DNA of 64,000 nucleotides from Agrococcus terreus (GTDB lineage Bacteria; Actinomycetota; Actinomycetes; Actinomycetales; Microbacteriaceae). Position 1 is the first letter of the stretch. Every line of letters starts with the position of its first letter. The translations under genes and the position numbers were made by a program. The stretch lies in assembly GCF_014645235.1 (NCBI RefSeq), contig NZ_BMLM01000001.1, forward strand, positions 1,955,635 through 2,019,634, read 5' to 3'. A model generated the notes under the pieces. The model searched no databases. It had not been told where the DNA came from and worked only from the letters and a program-made list of their open reading frames with translations. Below are positions 50,404-60,105 of the stretch, piece by piece.

Positions 50404-50440
50404 GCGTGTATCTCAACCTCTGCTCGAGGGTCAGGGTTGC
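50404..50440 (-). promoter_or_regulatory. Possible regulator dyad upstream of the parA-scpAB operon
   Basis: On the minus strand, AACCCTGACCCTCGAGCAGAGGTTGAG contains an imperfect AACC-n-CTCGAG-n-GGTT dyad about 60-80 bp before the ParA start. It resembles sites of MerR-type regulators in actinobacteria, but the match is judged by eye only. Confidence 0.3.
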
Positions 50441-50465
50441 GCGTGCCCCGCTCAAGAGGCCTGCA

Positions 50466-50849
50466 TCAGAGCGAGGCGTACAGGTCGACGCCGCTGCCGT
50501 CGGGATCGACGACGGTGGCGTAGTGCTGGCCCCAGGCCGCGTCCCACGGCTCCCGCTGCACGGCGTGGCCGAGCCCGCGCAGGCGCTCGACGAGCGCGTC
50601 GACCTCGGCCGGGCTGTCGCAGCGGAGCGCGAGCGTGTGGCTCTGCCCGGGCTGCCGCTGCCAGTCGGGGTCGAACGAGCGGATGGTCGCCTCGGTGTCC
50701 CACATGAGGCGCATGCCGCCGGCGAGCTCGACCTCGGCGTGCGGCGCGGCGTCGGCCTCGGCGGGGATCGCGAGCCCGAGCGCGCGGTAGAAGGCGAGCG
50801 TGGCCGGCAGGTCGCGCGCGACCATGCCGATGGCGTCGATCGAGGGCAT
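50466..50849 (-). CDS. VOC/glyoxalase-fold protein
   Basis: 127 residues. It begins MPSIDAIGMVARDLPATLAFYRALGL and ends with TVVDPDGSGVDLYASL, the two halves of a VOC fold; RLMWDTEATIRSFDPDW lies between. Members bind bleomycin-like drugs or catalyse varied metal-dependent reactions, and this one has no assigned activity. It interrupts the usual xerD-parA spacing, together with the next gene. Confidence 0.85.
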   Translation of the reverse strand: MPSIDAIGMVARDLPATLAFYRALGLAIPAEADAAPHAEVELAGGMRLMWDTEATIRSFDPDWQRQPGQSHTLALRCDSPAEVDALVERLRGLGHAVQREPWDAAWGQHYATVVDPDGSGVDLYASL

Positions 50850-50905
50850 GCCCCGACGCTAGCGCCGCCCGCCGACGGACGCGACGGAGGTGCGAGCATG
50901 GCGGC

Positions 50906-51343
50906 ATGGCGGTCGAGGTGCGGCGGGCGGCGGATGCGGAGCTCGAGGCGGTCGCGCTGCTGCGCTGGCGCATGACGCGCGAGGGCGGCGGCGCGCTCGC
51001 GGCGGAGACGTCGGCGGAGGCCACGGCGTACGCCGACGAGGCCGCCGCCTGGGCGCGCGCCCACTCGGACAGCCACGTGCCGATCGTCGCGGTCGCCGAC
51101 GGCGTGGTCGTGGGCATGGCCTGGCTCGCGATCCAGGCGCGCGTGCCGTTCGTCGTGCCGGGGCGGCGGGGCGCGGGCATCGGCCGGCGGCTCGCCGAGG
51201 CGGTGCTCGCCGAGGCGCGCGAGCGCGGCCTCGAGCACGTCACCGTGCACGCGAGCCGCGCGTCGATCCCCGTCTACGAGCGCGCGGGCTTCCGCGCGAA
51301 CGACCGCGCCCTGTACGCCGACGGCGCGATCCCCGAAGGCTGA
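50906..51343 (+). CDS. GNAT-family N-acetyltransferase with a shortened core
   Basis: 145 residues. Start MAVEVRRAADAELEAVALLRWRM and the acetyl-CoA loop GRRGAGIGRRLAEAVLAEARERG are clear, as is HASRASIPVYERAGFRAND at the end. The usual stretch between strands beta3 and beta4 appears several residues short (WLAIQARVPFVVPGRRGAGIG), as if the 'R-x-G-x-x-Q-S-V' part of strand 4 was deleted. It may be an inactive or unusual member. Confidence 0.8.
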   Translation: MAVEVRRAADAELEAVALLRWRMTREGGGALAAETSAEATAYADEAAAWARAHSDSHVPIVAVADGVVVGMAWLAIQARVPFVVPGRRGAGIGRRLAEAVLAEARERGLEHVTVHASRASIPVYERAGFRANDRALYADGAIPEG

Positions 51344-51373
51344 GCGACGAGCGTTGAGCTCCGAGGCGGCGGA

Positions 51374-52285
51374 TCAGCGGGCCCGCGGGTGCGCGCTCGT
51401 GTACATGTCGCGGAGCGTGTCCGCCGTGACGTGCGTGTACAGCTGCGTCGTCGCGACCGAGGCGTGGCCGAGCAGCTCCTGCACCACGCGCACGTCGGCG
51501 CCGCCCTCGAGCAGGTGCGTCGCGAACGAGTGGCGGAACGTGTGCGGCGAGACGTGCGGCACCTCGGCCGCCTCAGCAACCCTCTGCACGACGTCCCACG
51601 CCGCCTGGCGCGTCAGCCGGCCGCCGCGCGCGCCGAGGAGCAGCGCCGGCCCTCCCCTGCCCTTCGCCGCGAGCCCGGGCCGGCCGCGCACGAGCCACAC
51701 CTCGAGCGCCGCGCGGGCGTAGGAGCCGACGGGCACGAGCCGCTGCTTCGCGCCCTTGCCGGTGACGCGCACGAGGCCGAGCTCCTCGTCGCCCGTCGGC
51801 ACGTCGTCGACGTCGAGGGCGACGAGCTCCGAGATGCGCGCGCCCGTCGCGTAGAGCAGCTCGAGCAGCGCCCGATCGCGCAGGCCCTGCGGGTCGTCGC
51901 CGCCCGCGCGCTCGAGCATCGCCTGCACCTGCGAGACCGAGATCGCCTTCGGCAGCCGCATCGGCTGCTTCGGGGGCCGCTGGTCGCGGGCCGGGTCGTC
52001 GGCGGCGATCCGCTCCTCGACGAGCCACCGGTGCAGCGCCTTCACGGCCGACAGGTGCCGGGCGACGGAGGATGCGGCGAGGCCTCGGTCGGCGAGCGCG
52101 GCCCGGTAGGCGGCGACGTCCTCGGGCGCGATCGCCACCGCATCCGCCACGCCCCGCGCCTCGAGCACCGCGACGTAGCCGGCCAGGTCGCGCCGGTACG
52201 CGGCGACGGTGTGGGGCGAGAGACCGCGCTCGATCGCGAGCTGGCGCAGCAGCCGCTCGACCGCGCGCGCCGGGGTGAGGGCCAT
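51374..52285 (-). CDS. xerD: Site-specific tyrosine recombinase XerD
   Basis: 303 residues, the normal Xer length. The N-terminal SAM-like domain has [22 protein letters not shown]. The catalytic residues are Arg in [13 protein letters not shown], Lys in VTGKGAKQR, His-x-x-Arg in [17 protein letters not shown], His in [16 protein letters not shown] and the nucleophile Tyr in that last segment. It resolves chromosome dimers at dif with XerC. Its location after pyrG and nudix is the conserved actinobacterial one. Confidence 0.95.
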   Translation of the reverse strand: MALTPARAVERLLRQLAIERGLSPHTVAAYRRDLAGYVAVLEARGVADAVAIAPEDVAAYRAALADRGLAASSVARHLSAVKALHRWLVEERIAADDPARDQRPPKQPMRLPKAISVSQVQAMLERAGGDDPQGLRDRALLELLYATGARISELVALDVDDVPTGDEELGLVRVTGKGAKQRLVPVGSYARAALEVWLVRGRPGLAAKGRGGPALLLGARGGRLTRQAAWDVVQRVAEAAEVPHVSPHTFRHSFATHLLEGGADVRVVQELLGHASVATTQLYTHVTADTLRDMYTSAHPRAR

Positions 52286-52301
52286 GCTCAGCCCGCCGCC
52301 A

Positions 52302-52922
52302 TCAGCGGTGCGCCGGGTGCCAGTCGAACGGCACGTCGACGGGATGCGCGGCGCGGCCCTCGGCGCGCATCGCGCGCAGCGCGAGCGCCGCCGCGAGCAG
52401 CGTCGCGTTGTGGAGTCGCATCGAGAGCGCCGCGTCGACGACGTCGGCGAGCGGCACCCAGCGGCGCTCCATCTCGGCCTCCTCGTCGGTGCGCGCGAAC
52501 GCCTCCGGCGCATCCCGCACGCCGTCGGCGAGGTAGACGCGGATGACCTCGGTGGAGCCGCCGCCGGTGGTCGAGAGGTCGAGCAGCACCGACCAGCCGT
52601 CGGCGACGAGGTCGGCCTCCTCGGCGAGCTCGCGCTGCGCCGCCAGGAGCGGCTCCTCGCCCTCGACGTCGAGCAGGCCCGCAGGCAGCTCCCACAGGGT
52701 GCCGCCCGCCGGGTGGCGGTACTGGTGCACGAGCATGACCTCGTCGCGCTCGTTCACCGCGAGCACCGCGACGGCGCCCGGGTGCACGATGACCTCGCGC
52801 CGGATGCGGCTGCCGCCGAGCTCGAACTCCTGCGCCTCGACGTCCCAGATGCGCCCGTCGAACAGCCGCTCGCGCGCGAGCACGGGCCGCGCGCCGAGGT
52901 CGTCGGCGAACGCCGCGGGCAT
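52302..52922 (-). CDS. NUDIX hydrolase, ADP-ribose pyrophosphatase type
   Basis: 206 residues. The Nudix box is intact: [24 protein letters not shown], fitting G-x5-E-x7-R-E-x2-E-E-x-G-like spacing with Asp-Leu at the end. The upstream [16 protein letters not shown] is characteristic of ADP-ribose pyrophosphatases (NudF group). Its ATG shares one base with the pyrG stop, so it is coupled to CTP synthase. Confidence 0.93.
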   Translation of the reverse strand: MPAAFADDLGARPVLARERLFDGRIWDVEAQEFELGGSRIRREVIVHPGAVAVLAVNERDEVMLVHQYRHPAGGTLWELPAGLLDVEGEEPLLAAQRELAEEADLVADGWSVLLDLSTTGGGSTEVIRVYLADGVRDAPEAFARTDEEAEMERRWVPLADVVDAALSMRLHNATLLAAALALRAMRAEGRAAHPVDVPFDWHPAHR

Positions 52923-54646
52923 CAGGCGTCCTCGTCCTCGGTCTCGTCGAAGAGCTTCGAGGCGTTCTGGCGCTCGAGCGAGGCCTCGACGAGGCCGCGG
53001 AAGAGCGGGTGCGCGCGGTTCGGGCGGCTGCGGAGCTCGGGGTGCGCCTGCGTCGCGATGTAGAACGGGTGCGAGGGCAGCTCGACGTACTCGACGAGCG
53101 TGCCGTCGGGCGACGTGCCGCTGAACGCGAGGCCCGCCGCGGCGATCTGGTCGCGGTACTGGTTGTTCACCTCGTAGCGGTGGCGGTGGCGCTCGAACGA
53201 GACCGGCTCGCCGTAGAGCCGCTCGGCGAGCGACCCCTCGGCCAGCTTCGCCTCGTAGAGGCCCAGGCGCATCGTGCCGCCGAGGTCGCCGCCGTGGATG
53301 TGCTGCATCTGCTCGGCCATCGTCGCGATGACCGGCGCGGGCGTGCCCTCGTCGAACTCCGTCGACGACGCGCCCTCGATGCCGGCGAGGTTCCGCGCAG
53401 CCTCGATCACCATGCACTGGAGGCCGAGGCAGATGCCGAGCGTGGGGATCTCGTTCTCGCGCGTGAAGCGCAGGGCGCCGAGCTTGCCCTCGATCCCGCG
53501 GATGCCGAAGCCGCCGGGCACGATGACGCCGTCGAGGTCGCCGAGCGCCGACGCCGCGCCCTCGGGCGTCTGGCAGTCGTCGCTGGGCACCCAGCGGATC
53601 TCGACCTTGGTCTGGTTCGCGAAGCCGCCGGCCTTGAGCGCCTCCGTGACCGAGAGGTAGGCGTCGGGCAGGTCGATGTACTTGCCGACGAGGCCGATCG
53701 TCACCGTGTGCTTCGGGTGGTGCACGGCGTCGAGCACCGGCTGCCAGCGCGCCCACTCGACCTCGCCCGCGTCGAGGCGCAGCTGCTCGATGATGACCTC
53801 GTCGAGCCCCTGGCGGGTGAGCATCGAGGGGATGTCGTAGATCGAGGGCACGTCGATCGCGTTGACGACCGCGCGCTCCTCGACGTCGCACATGAGCGCG
53901 ATCTTGCGGCGGTTCGACTCCGACACGGGGCGGTCGGAGCGCAGCACGAGCGCGTCGGGCTGGATGCCGATCGAGCGGAGCGTCGCGACCGAGTGCTGCG
54001 TGGGCTTCGTCTTCTGCTCGCCCGAGGCGCCGAGGAACGGCACGAGCGAGACGTGCACGAAGAACACGTTGCCGCGGCCGAGCTCGTGGCGCACCTGCCG
54101 GGCGGCCTCGATGAACGGCTGCGACTCGATGTCGCCGACGGTGCCGCCGATCTCGGTGATGATGACGTCGGGCTGCGGGTCCTGCTGCGACTGCAGGCGC
54201 ATGCGGCGCTTGATCTCGTCGGAGATGTGCGGGATCACCTGCACGGTGTCGCCGAGGTACTCGCCGCGGCGCTCGCGCTCGATGACGCGCGAGTAGATCT
54301 GGCCGGTGGTGACGTTCGCGGCCTGCGAGAGGTTCACGTCGAGGAAGCGCTCGTAGTGGCCGATGTCGAGGTCCGTCTCGGCGCCGTCGTCGGTCACGAA
54401 GACCTCGCCGTGCTGGAACGGGTTCATCGTGCCCGGGTCGACGTTGAGGTACGGGTCGAGCTTCTGCATCACCACGTGCAGGCCGCGCGCGGTCAGCAGG
54501 TTGCCGAGCGAGGCGGCGGTGAGGCCCTTGCCGAGCGACGAGACGACGCCGCCGGTGACGAAGATCTGCTTGGTCACCTTCGCGGGGGCCGCGGGCTGCG
54601 GGGCCGAGGGGGCCGTGGACGGGGCGTCGGGCGCAACGTGGTTCAC
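52922..54646 (-). CDS. pyrG: CTP synthase
   Basis: 574 residues from the GTG at 54646. The synthetase domain begins [23 protein letters not shown] with the P-loop; [20 protein letters not shown] and KTKPTQHSV are further marks. The C-terminal glutaminase has [14 protein letters not shown], nucleophile Cys in [17 protein letters not shown], and HRHRYEVNN. It makes CTP from UTP, ATP and glutamine. A 22-residue Pro/Ala-rich N-terminal addition precedes the conserved start. Confidence 0.97.
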   Translation of the reverse strand: MNHVAPDAPSTAPSAPQPAAPAKVTKQIFVTGGVVSSLGKGLTAASLGNLLTARGLHVVMQKLDPYLNVDPGTMNPFQHGEVFVTDDGAETDLDIGHYERFLDVNLSQAANVTTGQIYSRVIERERRGEYLGDTVQVIPHISDEIKRRMRLQSQQDPQPDVIITEIGGTVGDIESQPFIEAARQVRHELGRGNVFFVHVSLVPFLGASGEQKTKPTQHSVATLRSIGIQPDALVLRSDRPVSESNRRKIALMCDVEERAVVNAIDVPSIYDIPSMLTRQGLDEVIIEQLRLDAGEVEWARWQPVLDAVHHPKHTVTIGLVGKYIDLPDAYLSVTEALKAGGFANQTKVEIRWVPSDDCQTPEGAASALGDLDGVIVPGGFGIRGIEGKLGALRFTRENEIPTLGICLGLQCMVIEAARNLAGIEGASSTEFDEGTPAPVIATMAEQMQHIHGGDLGGTMRLGLYEAKLAEGSLAERLYGEPVSFERHRHRYEVNNQYRDQIAAAGLAFSGTSPDGTLVEYVELPSHPFYIATQAHPELRSRPNRAHPLFRGLVEASLERQNASKLFDETEDEDA

Positions 54647-54657
54647 GGGCTTCGAGC

Positions 54658-56385
54658 CTATCCCACGCCGGGCCGGATGTCCGCTGCGGGCGCATCCGTG
54701 TCGTGGGCGTCGACGAGCAGCTCGCGGGCGTGCGCGATCGCGGTCTCGGATGCGGTGCCGGACAGCATGCGGGCGAGCTCGGCGAGCCGCGCGTCGCCCT
54801 CGACGGTGCCCACCTGGGATGCGGTGATCCGGCCGTCGGTGCCCTTCTCGACCCGCACGTGGTGCGCGGCGAAGGCGGCGACCTGCGCGAGGTGCGTGAC
54901 GACGATCACCTGGCAGCGCTCGGCGAGCCGCGCGAGGCGGCGACCGATCTCGATGGCGGCGGCGCCGCCGACGCCGGCGTCGACCTCGTCGAAGACCATG
55001 GTGGGCACGCTGTCGTCCGCGAGCGCCACCTCGATCGCGAGCATGATGCGGCTGAGCTCCCCGCCGGAGGCGCCCTTCTGGATGGGCCGGGGGTCGGCCC
55101 CCGGGTGCGGGGCGAGGAGCATCGTGACGCGGTCGCGGCCGGCGGGTCCGAGCGCGTCGACCTGCGCCACCTCGACGACGAGCCGCGCGCTCGGCATCGC
55201 GAGCGCCCGCAGCTCGGCGCCGACGGCCTCCTCGAGCCGCGCCGCGGCAGCGGTGCGCAGGGCGCTCAGGCGGTCGGCGAGCGCGAGCGCCGCCGCGTGC
55301 CGGGCATCGGCGTCGGCGGCGAGCCGCTCGAGCTCGGCGTCGTCGCCCTCGAGCTCCACGAGCCGCAGCGCCTCCTGCGGGGCGGCCTCGAGCGCCTCGT
55401 CGAGCGGGCGCGCGAGTCGGCGCTCGAGGGCCGCGAGCGCCGCGCGGCGCTCCTGCACCTCGTCGAGGCTGCGCTCGGGGCGCTCGAGGTCGTCGAGCGC
55501 CTGCACGAGCGAGGACGACGCCTCCTGCAGGAGGGCGTCTGCCTGCACGAGCAGGTCGAGGGCGCCGGCGAGCGCCGCATCGTCGCCGCTCGCGCGCTCG
55601 ACGAGCCGGCGGGCGTGGCCGGCGAGGGTCACGGCGTCGGGCGCGTCGTCGTCGTTCGAGAGCGCCGCGTGCGCCTCGGCGAGCTGCAGGCGGAGTCCCT
55701 CGGCGTGCTCGAGCCGGTGCGCGAGCGCCGCGAGGGCGTCCTGCTCGCCCGGCTGCGGGTCGGCGGCCTCGAGCTCCTCGAGCCGCTCGCGGATCTCGAG
55801 CGCCTCGGCGGCGCGGGCATCGTGCGCGTCGCGGAGGGCGCGCGCGGCCTCGTCGGCGGCGCGCCACGCCTGGTGCTCGCGGCGGTATTCGACGAGCGCC
55901 GCGGCGAGCCCGGCGCCGGCGGCGCGGTCGAGCGCGTCGGCCTGCGCCTCCGGCGATCGCAGCCGCTGCTGGTCGGCCTGCCCGTGGACGGCGACGAGCC
56001 GGTCGGCGAGCTCGCGCAGCAGGCCGGCGGGCACGGCGGCGCCGCCCGCCTGCGCTCGAGAGCGCGCGGCGCCGTCGGGCGTGCGGCTCAGCGCGCGGCC
56101 GAGGATGAGCTCGCCGTCGTCGATCGTGCCGCCGGCGTCCTCGACGACCTCCGCGGCCTCCGCGTCGTCGACGATCCAGACGCCCTGCACCGCGGCCCGC
56201 TCGGAGCCGGCGCGGATGACGCCCGCGTCGGCGCGCTCGCCGCGCAGCAGCGCGAGCGCCTGCACGACCATCGTCTTGCCGGCGCCGGTCTCGCCCGTGA
56301 TCGCGGTGAAGCCGCGGCCGATCGGCACGCGGGCGTCGTCGATGACGCCGAGCGAGCGGATGGTGAGCTCGTCGAGCCGCGTCAC
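54658..56385 (-). CDS. recN: DNA repair protein RecN
   Basis: 575 residues. SMC-like: N-terminal ATPase half [15 protein letters not shown] with P-loop [17 protein letters not shown]; a long coiled coil (about 150-350); the C-terminal half with signature [19 protein letters not shown] and Walker [15 protein letters not shown], then [14 protein letters not shown]. It acts in double-strand-break repair. The GTG overlaps the nadK stop. Confidence 0.96.
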   Translation of the reverse strand: MTRLDELTIRSLGVIDDARVPIGRGFTAITGETGAGKTMVVQALALLRGERADAGVIRAGSERAAVQGVWIVDDAEAAEVVEDAGGTIDDGELILGRALSRTPDGAARSRAQAGGAAVPAGLLRELADRLVAVHGQADQQRLRSPEAQADALDRAAGAGLAAALVEYRREHQAWRAADEAARALRDAHDARAAEALEIRERLEELEAADPQPGEQDALAALAHRLEHAEGLRLQLAEAHAALSNDDDAPDAVTLAGHARRLVERASGDDAALAGALDLLVQADALLQEASSSLVQALDDLERPERSLDEVQERRAALAALERRLARPLDEALEAAPQEALRLVELEGDDAELERLAADADARHAAALALADRLSALRTAAAARLEEAVGAELRALAMPSARLVVEVAQVDALGPAGRDRVTMLLAPHPGADPRPIQKGASGGELSRIMLAIEVALADDSVPTMVFDEVDAGVGGAAAIEIGRRLARLAERCQVIVVTHLAQVAAFAAHHVRVEKGTDGRITASQVGTVEGDARLAELARMLSGTASETAIAHARELLVDAHDTDAPAADIRPGVG

Positions 56386-57299
56386 GTCCGGGGCCTCCGG
56401 AAGCCCTCGACCGGCAGGTGGAACTTCGCCACCAGCCGGTCGGCGAAGGGCGCTCGCGAGAGCCGCGCGAGCCGCAGCGGCGTCGCGTCGCGCGTCGCCT
56501 CGACGCGCGAGCCCTGCGGCAGCGGGAACGAGCGGCGCGAGTCGCACCACAGCGTGGCCTCGCTCGTGGAGTCCTCGGCGATCTCGACCGCGAGGGTCGA
56601 GGTGGGCGCGACCACGAGCGGGCGCGTGAACAGCGCGTGCGCGCCGAGCGGCACGAGCAGCATCGCCTCGGCCGTCGGCCAGACGATCGGGCCGCCCGCC
56701 GAGAAGGAGTACGCGGTCGAGCCGGTGGGCGTCGCGAGGATGACGGCGTCGGTGCCGAACGACGAGATCGGGCGCCCGTCGATCTCGAGCAGCGTCGAGA
56801 TCATGCGGCCGGAGCCCGACTTCTCGATCGCCGCCTCGTTCACCGCCCAGGTCTCGTGCACGAGCTCGCCGCGGGCGAGCACGCGGATGCGGAGGGTCAG
56901 CCGCTCCTCCACCTCGTAGTCGCGCGCGAGCGCTCGCTCCACGACCTCCGCCGTGTCGGCGACCTCCGCCTCCGCGAGGAAGCCGACGTGGCCCAGGTTG
57001 ATGCCGAGCAGCGGCGCGGCCGTCGCGCGCTGGAGCTCCGCCGAGCGCAGGATCGTGCCGTCGCCGCCGAGCACCATGACGAGCTCGATGGGATGCTCGC
57101 CGCCCGCGTCGTCTCGGGCGGGGTCGTAGGGCACGACGGCGTCGAGGCCCGATCGGTGCGCGAGCAGGACCTCGCGGTCCTCGCCGAGCACGACGGGCGT
57201 CACCTGCGCGTCGAGCAGCCGGGTCGCGATGCTCGCGGCCGTGGCCACGGCCTCCTCGCGCCCCGGGTGGAACGCGAGCAGGAACCTGCGTCCGCTCAC
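56382..57299 (-). CDS. nadK: NAD kinase
   Basis: 305 residues. The conserved GGDGT motif is in [16 protein letters not shown], followed by [30 protein letters not shown] (NE dyad) and [17 protein letters not shown]. It phosphorylates NAD to NADP. The GTG overlaps the tlyA stop; the tlyA-nadK-recN order is typical of actinobacteria. Confidence 0.96.
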   Translation of the reverse strand: MSGRRFLLAFHPGREEAVATAASIATRLLDAQVTPVVLGEDREVLLAHRSGLDAVVPYDPARDDAGGEHPIELVMVLGGDGTILRSAELQRATAAPLLGINLGHVGFLAEAEVADTAEVVERALARDYEVEERLTLRIRVLARGELVHETWAVNEAAIEKSGSGRMISTLLEIDGRPISSFGTDAVILATPTGSTAYSFSAGGPIVWPTAEAMLLVPLGAHALFTRPLVVAPTSTLAVEIAEDSTSEATLWCDSRRSFPLPQGSRVEATRDATPLRLARLSRAPFADRLVAKFHLPVEGFRRPRT

Positions 57300-58084
57300 C
57301 GCGCCTCCTCCGCCAGTCTCGCCGCCTCGTCCCGCCATTCTGTCGGATTCGTGCCGCGCGAGGCCGAGAGGTGGGCGAGGTACTCGACGTTGCCGCGCGT
57401 GCCCGCGATGGGGCTGCCGATGAGCCCCGCGGTGCCGAGCCCCGCATCCCACGCCGCCCAGAGCACGCGGTCGATCGCCTGCGCGCGGAGCGCCGGGTCG
57501 GACACGATCCCCTCGCGCACGCCGGTGCGACCGACCTCGAACTGCGGCTTGACGAGCACGATCCAGTCGGCGCCGGGCGCCGCGACGCCCGCGAGCGGCG
57601 GGATGGCGAGCTCGAGCGAGATGAACGAGAGGTCGGCGGTGACGAGGGTCGGCGCGGGGTCGAGGGATCCGGGCACGAGGTCGCGCACGTTCGCGCCCTC
57701 GACGAGCGTGACCGGCAGCGCGTCGGCGTCGAGCTGGAACTGGTCGTGGCCGACGTCGAGCGCCGTGACGTGCGCAGCGCCGCGGGCCAGCAGCACCTGG
57801 GTGAAGCCGCCCGTGCTGGCGCCGGCGTCGAGGGCGATGCGGCCGGTCGGATCGATGTCGAACGCGTCGAGCGCGGCGAGCAGCTTGTGCGCGGCGCGCG
57901 AGACCCACGCGTCGTCGCCGGCGATCGCGAGCTCGGCGTACGCGGGCACGCGCGCGCTCGCCTTGAGCGCCGGACGGCCGTCGATCGTGACGCGGCCGTC
58001 GGCGATGCGCTGCTGGGCCTGGCTGCGGCTGCGCGCGAGGCCGCGCTCGACGAGCGCCTGGTCGAGGCGGGGCGCGTCAGCCAC
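57296..58084 (-). CDS. tlyA: TlyA family rRNA (2'-O)-methyltransferase / hemolysin-like
   Basis: 262 residues. The N-terminal S4 domain is LDQALVERGLARSRSQAQQRI with ADGRVTIDG, then an FtsJ-like methyltransferase with ALDAGASTGGFTQVLLARGA (SAM site), ADLSFISLELAIPPL and VLVKPQFEVGR. It methylates 16S and 23S rRNA and confers capreomycin susceptibility in mycobacteria. The GTG overlaps the small upstream gene by 8 nt. Confidence 0.94.
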   Translation of the reverse strand: MADAPRLDQALVERGLARSRSQAQQRIADGRVTIDGRPALKASARVPAYAELAIAGDDAWVSRAAHKLLAALDAFDIDPTGRIALDAGASTGGFTQVLLARGAAHVTALDVGHDQFQLDADALPVTLVEGANVRDLVPGSLDPAPTLVTADLSFISLELAIPPLAGVAAPGADWIVLVKPQFEVGRTGVREGIVSDPALRAQAIDRVLWAAWDAGLGTAGLIGSPIAGTRGNVEYLAHLSASRGTNPTEWRDEAARLAEEAR

Positions 58085-58241
58085 GCACGGCGCCGAGCGC
58101 TGCCTGGAGGCGGTCGTGGACGCGCGCGAGGTGCTCGGCGCGCTCCGCGAGCGGCTGCTGCTCGATGAGGTCGATCTCGTCGACGAGCCCGTCGACGGCG
58201 TCGTCGTCGGGCCGCGCGTCGGCGGCGGTGGCGTCGGTCAT
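58077..58241 (-). CDS. Small conserved protein upstream of tlyA
   Basis: 54 residues, acidic then helical: VDGLVDEIDLIEQQPLAERA, EHLARVHDRLQAALGA. Proteins of this kind lie directly upstream of tlyA in many actinobacteria and have no assigned role. ATG overlaps the stop of the epimerase frame (ATGA), and it overlaps tlyA by 8 nt. Confidence 0.75.
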   Translation of the reverse strand: MTDATAADARPDDDAVDGLVDEIDLIEQQPLAERAEHLARVHDRLQAALGAVRG

Positions 58242-59223
58242 GCCCTCGAGGCTAGCGAAGCGATCACCCGCAGCTCGTCGGCGCGCGAGGGGCCTGTGAG
58301 CCGCGGTCGGTCGAGGCCGCGGGCGCGCTCGTCGGCGAGGACGTCGGCGAGCGTCGCGGCGACGTCGCGGTGCTCGCCGCGCGCGGCGCGGTAGCGGTCG
58401 CTCGAGCGCTGCCCGTGGCTGTCGAGCGCCGCCGGCAGCCGCAGCGGCAGGGCGTCCGGCCCCATCCAGTAGCCCACGCCCGCGGCGTCGAGCGCCTCGT
58501 CGTCGGCGAGCACCACCTCGCCCGTGTGGCCTGCGACGTCGCGCGCGAGGGCGATGAGCGCGTGGAGGCGGATCTCCGGGCCGACGGCGTTCACGACGTC
58601 GGAGCGCTCGGGCGCGCGCTCGACGACGAAGCGCACGAGGTCGCGCACGTCGATCGTCTGGGTCGGCTGGTCGCGGGCGGGCGCGAGGAGCGGGCCGTCG
58701 GCGGCGAGCGCCGCGCGCGCCACCCAGTGGCCGAACCGGTCGCTGCCGTCGCCCGGCCCGCCGACGAGGCCGGGCCGGACGATCGCGAGGCGATGCCCCA
58801 GGCGCTCGCGCAGCATCCGCTCGATCCACGCCTTCGCGCCGCCGTAGTCCTCGCCCGTCTCGTCCTCGGGCACGAGCGGGTCGTCCTCGTCGGCGCCCGC
58901 GGGCGCGCCCTCGAGGCGCTGCGCCGAGACGGAGGAGACGAAGTCCAGTGGGCGGCGCGGTCGCCGAGCGCCTCGACGGCGCCGCGGGCGTGCGCGGGGA
59001 GGCGCGTGACGTCGACGACCTCGCCCCATTCGCCGTCGAGCCCGTCGTACGCGCCCGGCAGGTCTCGGTCGGCGGTCACGAGCCGCGCGCCGGCCGGCGC
59101 CTCGCCGCCCTCGCCGCGCGCGAGGCACGTGACCTCGGCGCCGCGCTCCAGGTGGGCGGCGGCGATCGCACGCCCGATCCACCTGGTGCCGCCGAGGACG
59201 AGGACGCGCCGCCCCCTGGTCAC
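58238..59223 (-). pseudogene. NAD-dependent epimerase/reductase with a single frameshift
   Basis: The N-terminal 90 or so codons (GRRVLVLGGTRWIGRAIAAA, DGEWGEVVDVTRLP, GDRAAHW) read in one frame from the GTG at 59223. The rest (FVSSVSAQRLEG, YGGAKAWIERMLRE, TQTIDVRDLVRFVVERA) reads in another to 58238. The switch falls at about 58945-58952, where TGGACTTCGTC would need one more base (TGGACnTTCGTC). The intact protein would be an extended SDR of about 327 residues resembling epimerases with a YGGAK active site. A recent mutation or a sequence error is likely, because both parts retain good coding character. Confidence 0.85.
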
Positions 59224-60053
59224 CAGGCGACCCCCGCGACCCGCGCGGCCTCCGCCGCCGCCGCGGCCCCGCCGTGCCACGGGTCGCCGTGACCAGGCAG
59301 CACGAGCCGGGCGCCGGTCGCCTCGATCGCGTCGAGCGACCGCTCCGCCGCGTCGGGGTCCGCGGTCGCGGCGGCGGCCACGAGCCGAGGCCCGACCTGG
59401 GCGGTGTAGGGGTCGAGCGTCACGAGCGCGTCGCCCGAGAGCACCGCGTCGGCGGCCTCGAGGTGCAGGGCGACGTGCCCGTCGGTGTGGCCGGGTGTCG
59501 CGACGACCCTCGGCCGGCCAGGCACGTCGAGCACGGCGCCGGGCTCGAGGGGCGTCGTCTCGCGGACGCCGCGCACTCCGAGCGCGCCCGCCGCCACCAT
59601 CCCGGCGAGGATCGGCAGCGCCGCCGGGTAGCGCGGCGGGAACGCGAGCGGCGTCCGCGCGCGACGGTAGGAGTACGGGTGCTCCGCGATGTGCGCATCG
59701 CCCCGATGGAGGTGCAGCGGCACGCCGTCGGCCACGAGGCCGGCCGCCATGCCGAGGTGGTCGAAGTGCGCGTGCGTGAGGACGACCGCGCGGAGGTCGT
59801 CCGCGCCCCGGCCGAGCGCGGCGAGCGCCGCGTCGAGGTGCCGCCGCGTGCGCGGGAACAGCGTGTCCACCAGCGTGATGCCGTCGGCGTCCTCGAGCAG
59901 GTAGGCGTTCGTGCTCGCGTGCTGCAGCAGGTGCACGCCCGGCGCGACGTCGCGCTGGAGCACGGCCCCTCGTCGACGCCGCAGCGCCCGCGGCGTCCCG
60001 TCCGTCCGCCGTCCGCCGTCCGCCCCTGCGCTGCGCTCCACCATGTCCCCCAT
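59220..60053 (-). CDS. Metallo-beta-lactamase-fold hydrolase
   Basis: 277 residues from the ATG at 60053 (GGAG 5 nt upstream; ATG 60044 also possible). The metal motif THAHFDHLG is present, with the later His in TPGHTDGHVALHLEAADAVL, an Asp in SGDALVTLDPYT and the final His in VLPGHGDPWHGG. It hydrolyses an unknown ester, lactone or thioester; similar enzymes include glyoxalase II and quorum-quenching lactonases. GTGA overlap with the epimerase downstream; divergent from the phosphotransferase. Confidence 0.9.
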   Translation of the reverse strand: MGDMVERSAGADGGRRTDGTPRALRRRRGAVLQRDVAPGVHLLQHASTNAYLLEDADGITLVDTLFPRTRRHLDAALAALGRGADDLRAVVLTHAHFDHLGMAAGLVADGVPLHLHRGDAHIAEHPYSYRRARTPLAFPPRYPAALPILAGMVAAGALGVRGVRETTPLEPGAVLDVPGRPRVVATPGHTDGHVALHLEAADAVLSGDALVTLDPYTAQVGPRLVAAAATADPDAAERSLDAIEATGARLVLPGHGDPWHGGAAAAAEAARVAGVAW

Positions 60054-60093
60054 TGGACTCCTGCTGCCTGGACGTCGGCGGTGCGCGCCCCGG

Positions 60094-60099
60094 TAGCGT
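60094..60099 (+). promoter_or_regulatory. Putative leaderless promoter -10 (TAGCGT)
   Basis: TAGCGT lies 6 nt before the GTG at 60106. The hexamer and spacing are identical to those of the element before the glutaredoxin-like gene. Confidence 0.4.
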
Positions 60100-60105
60100 G
60101 GCGCC

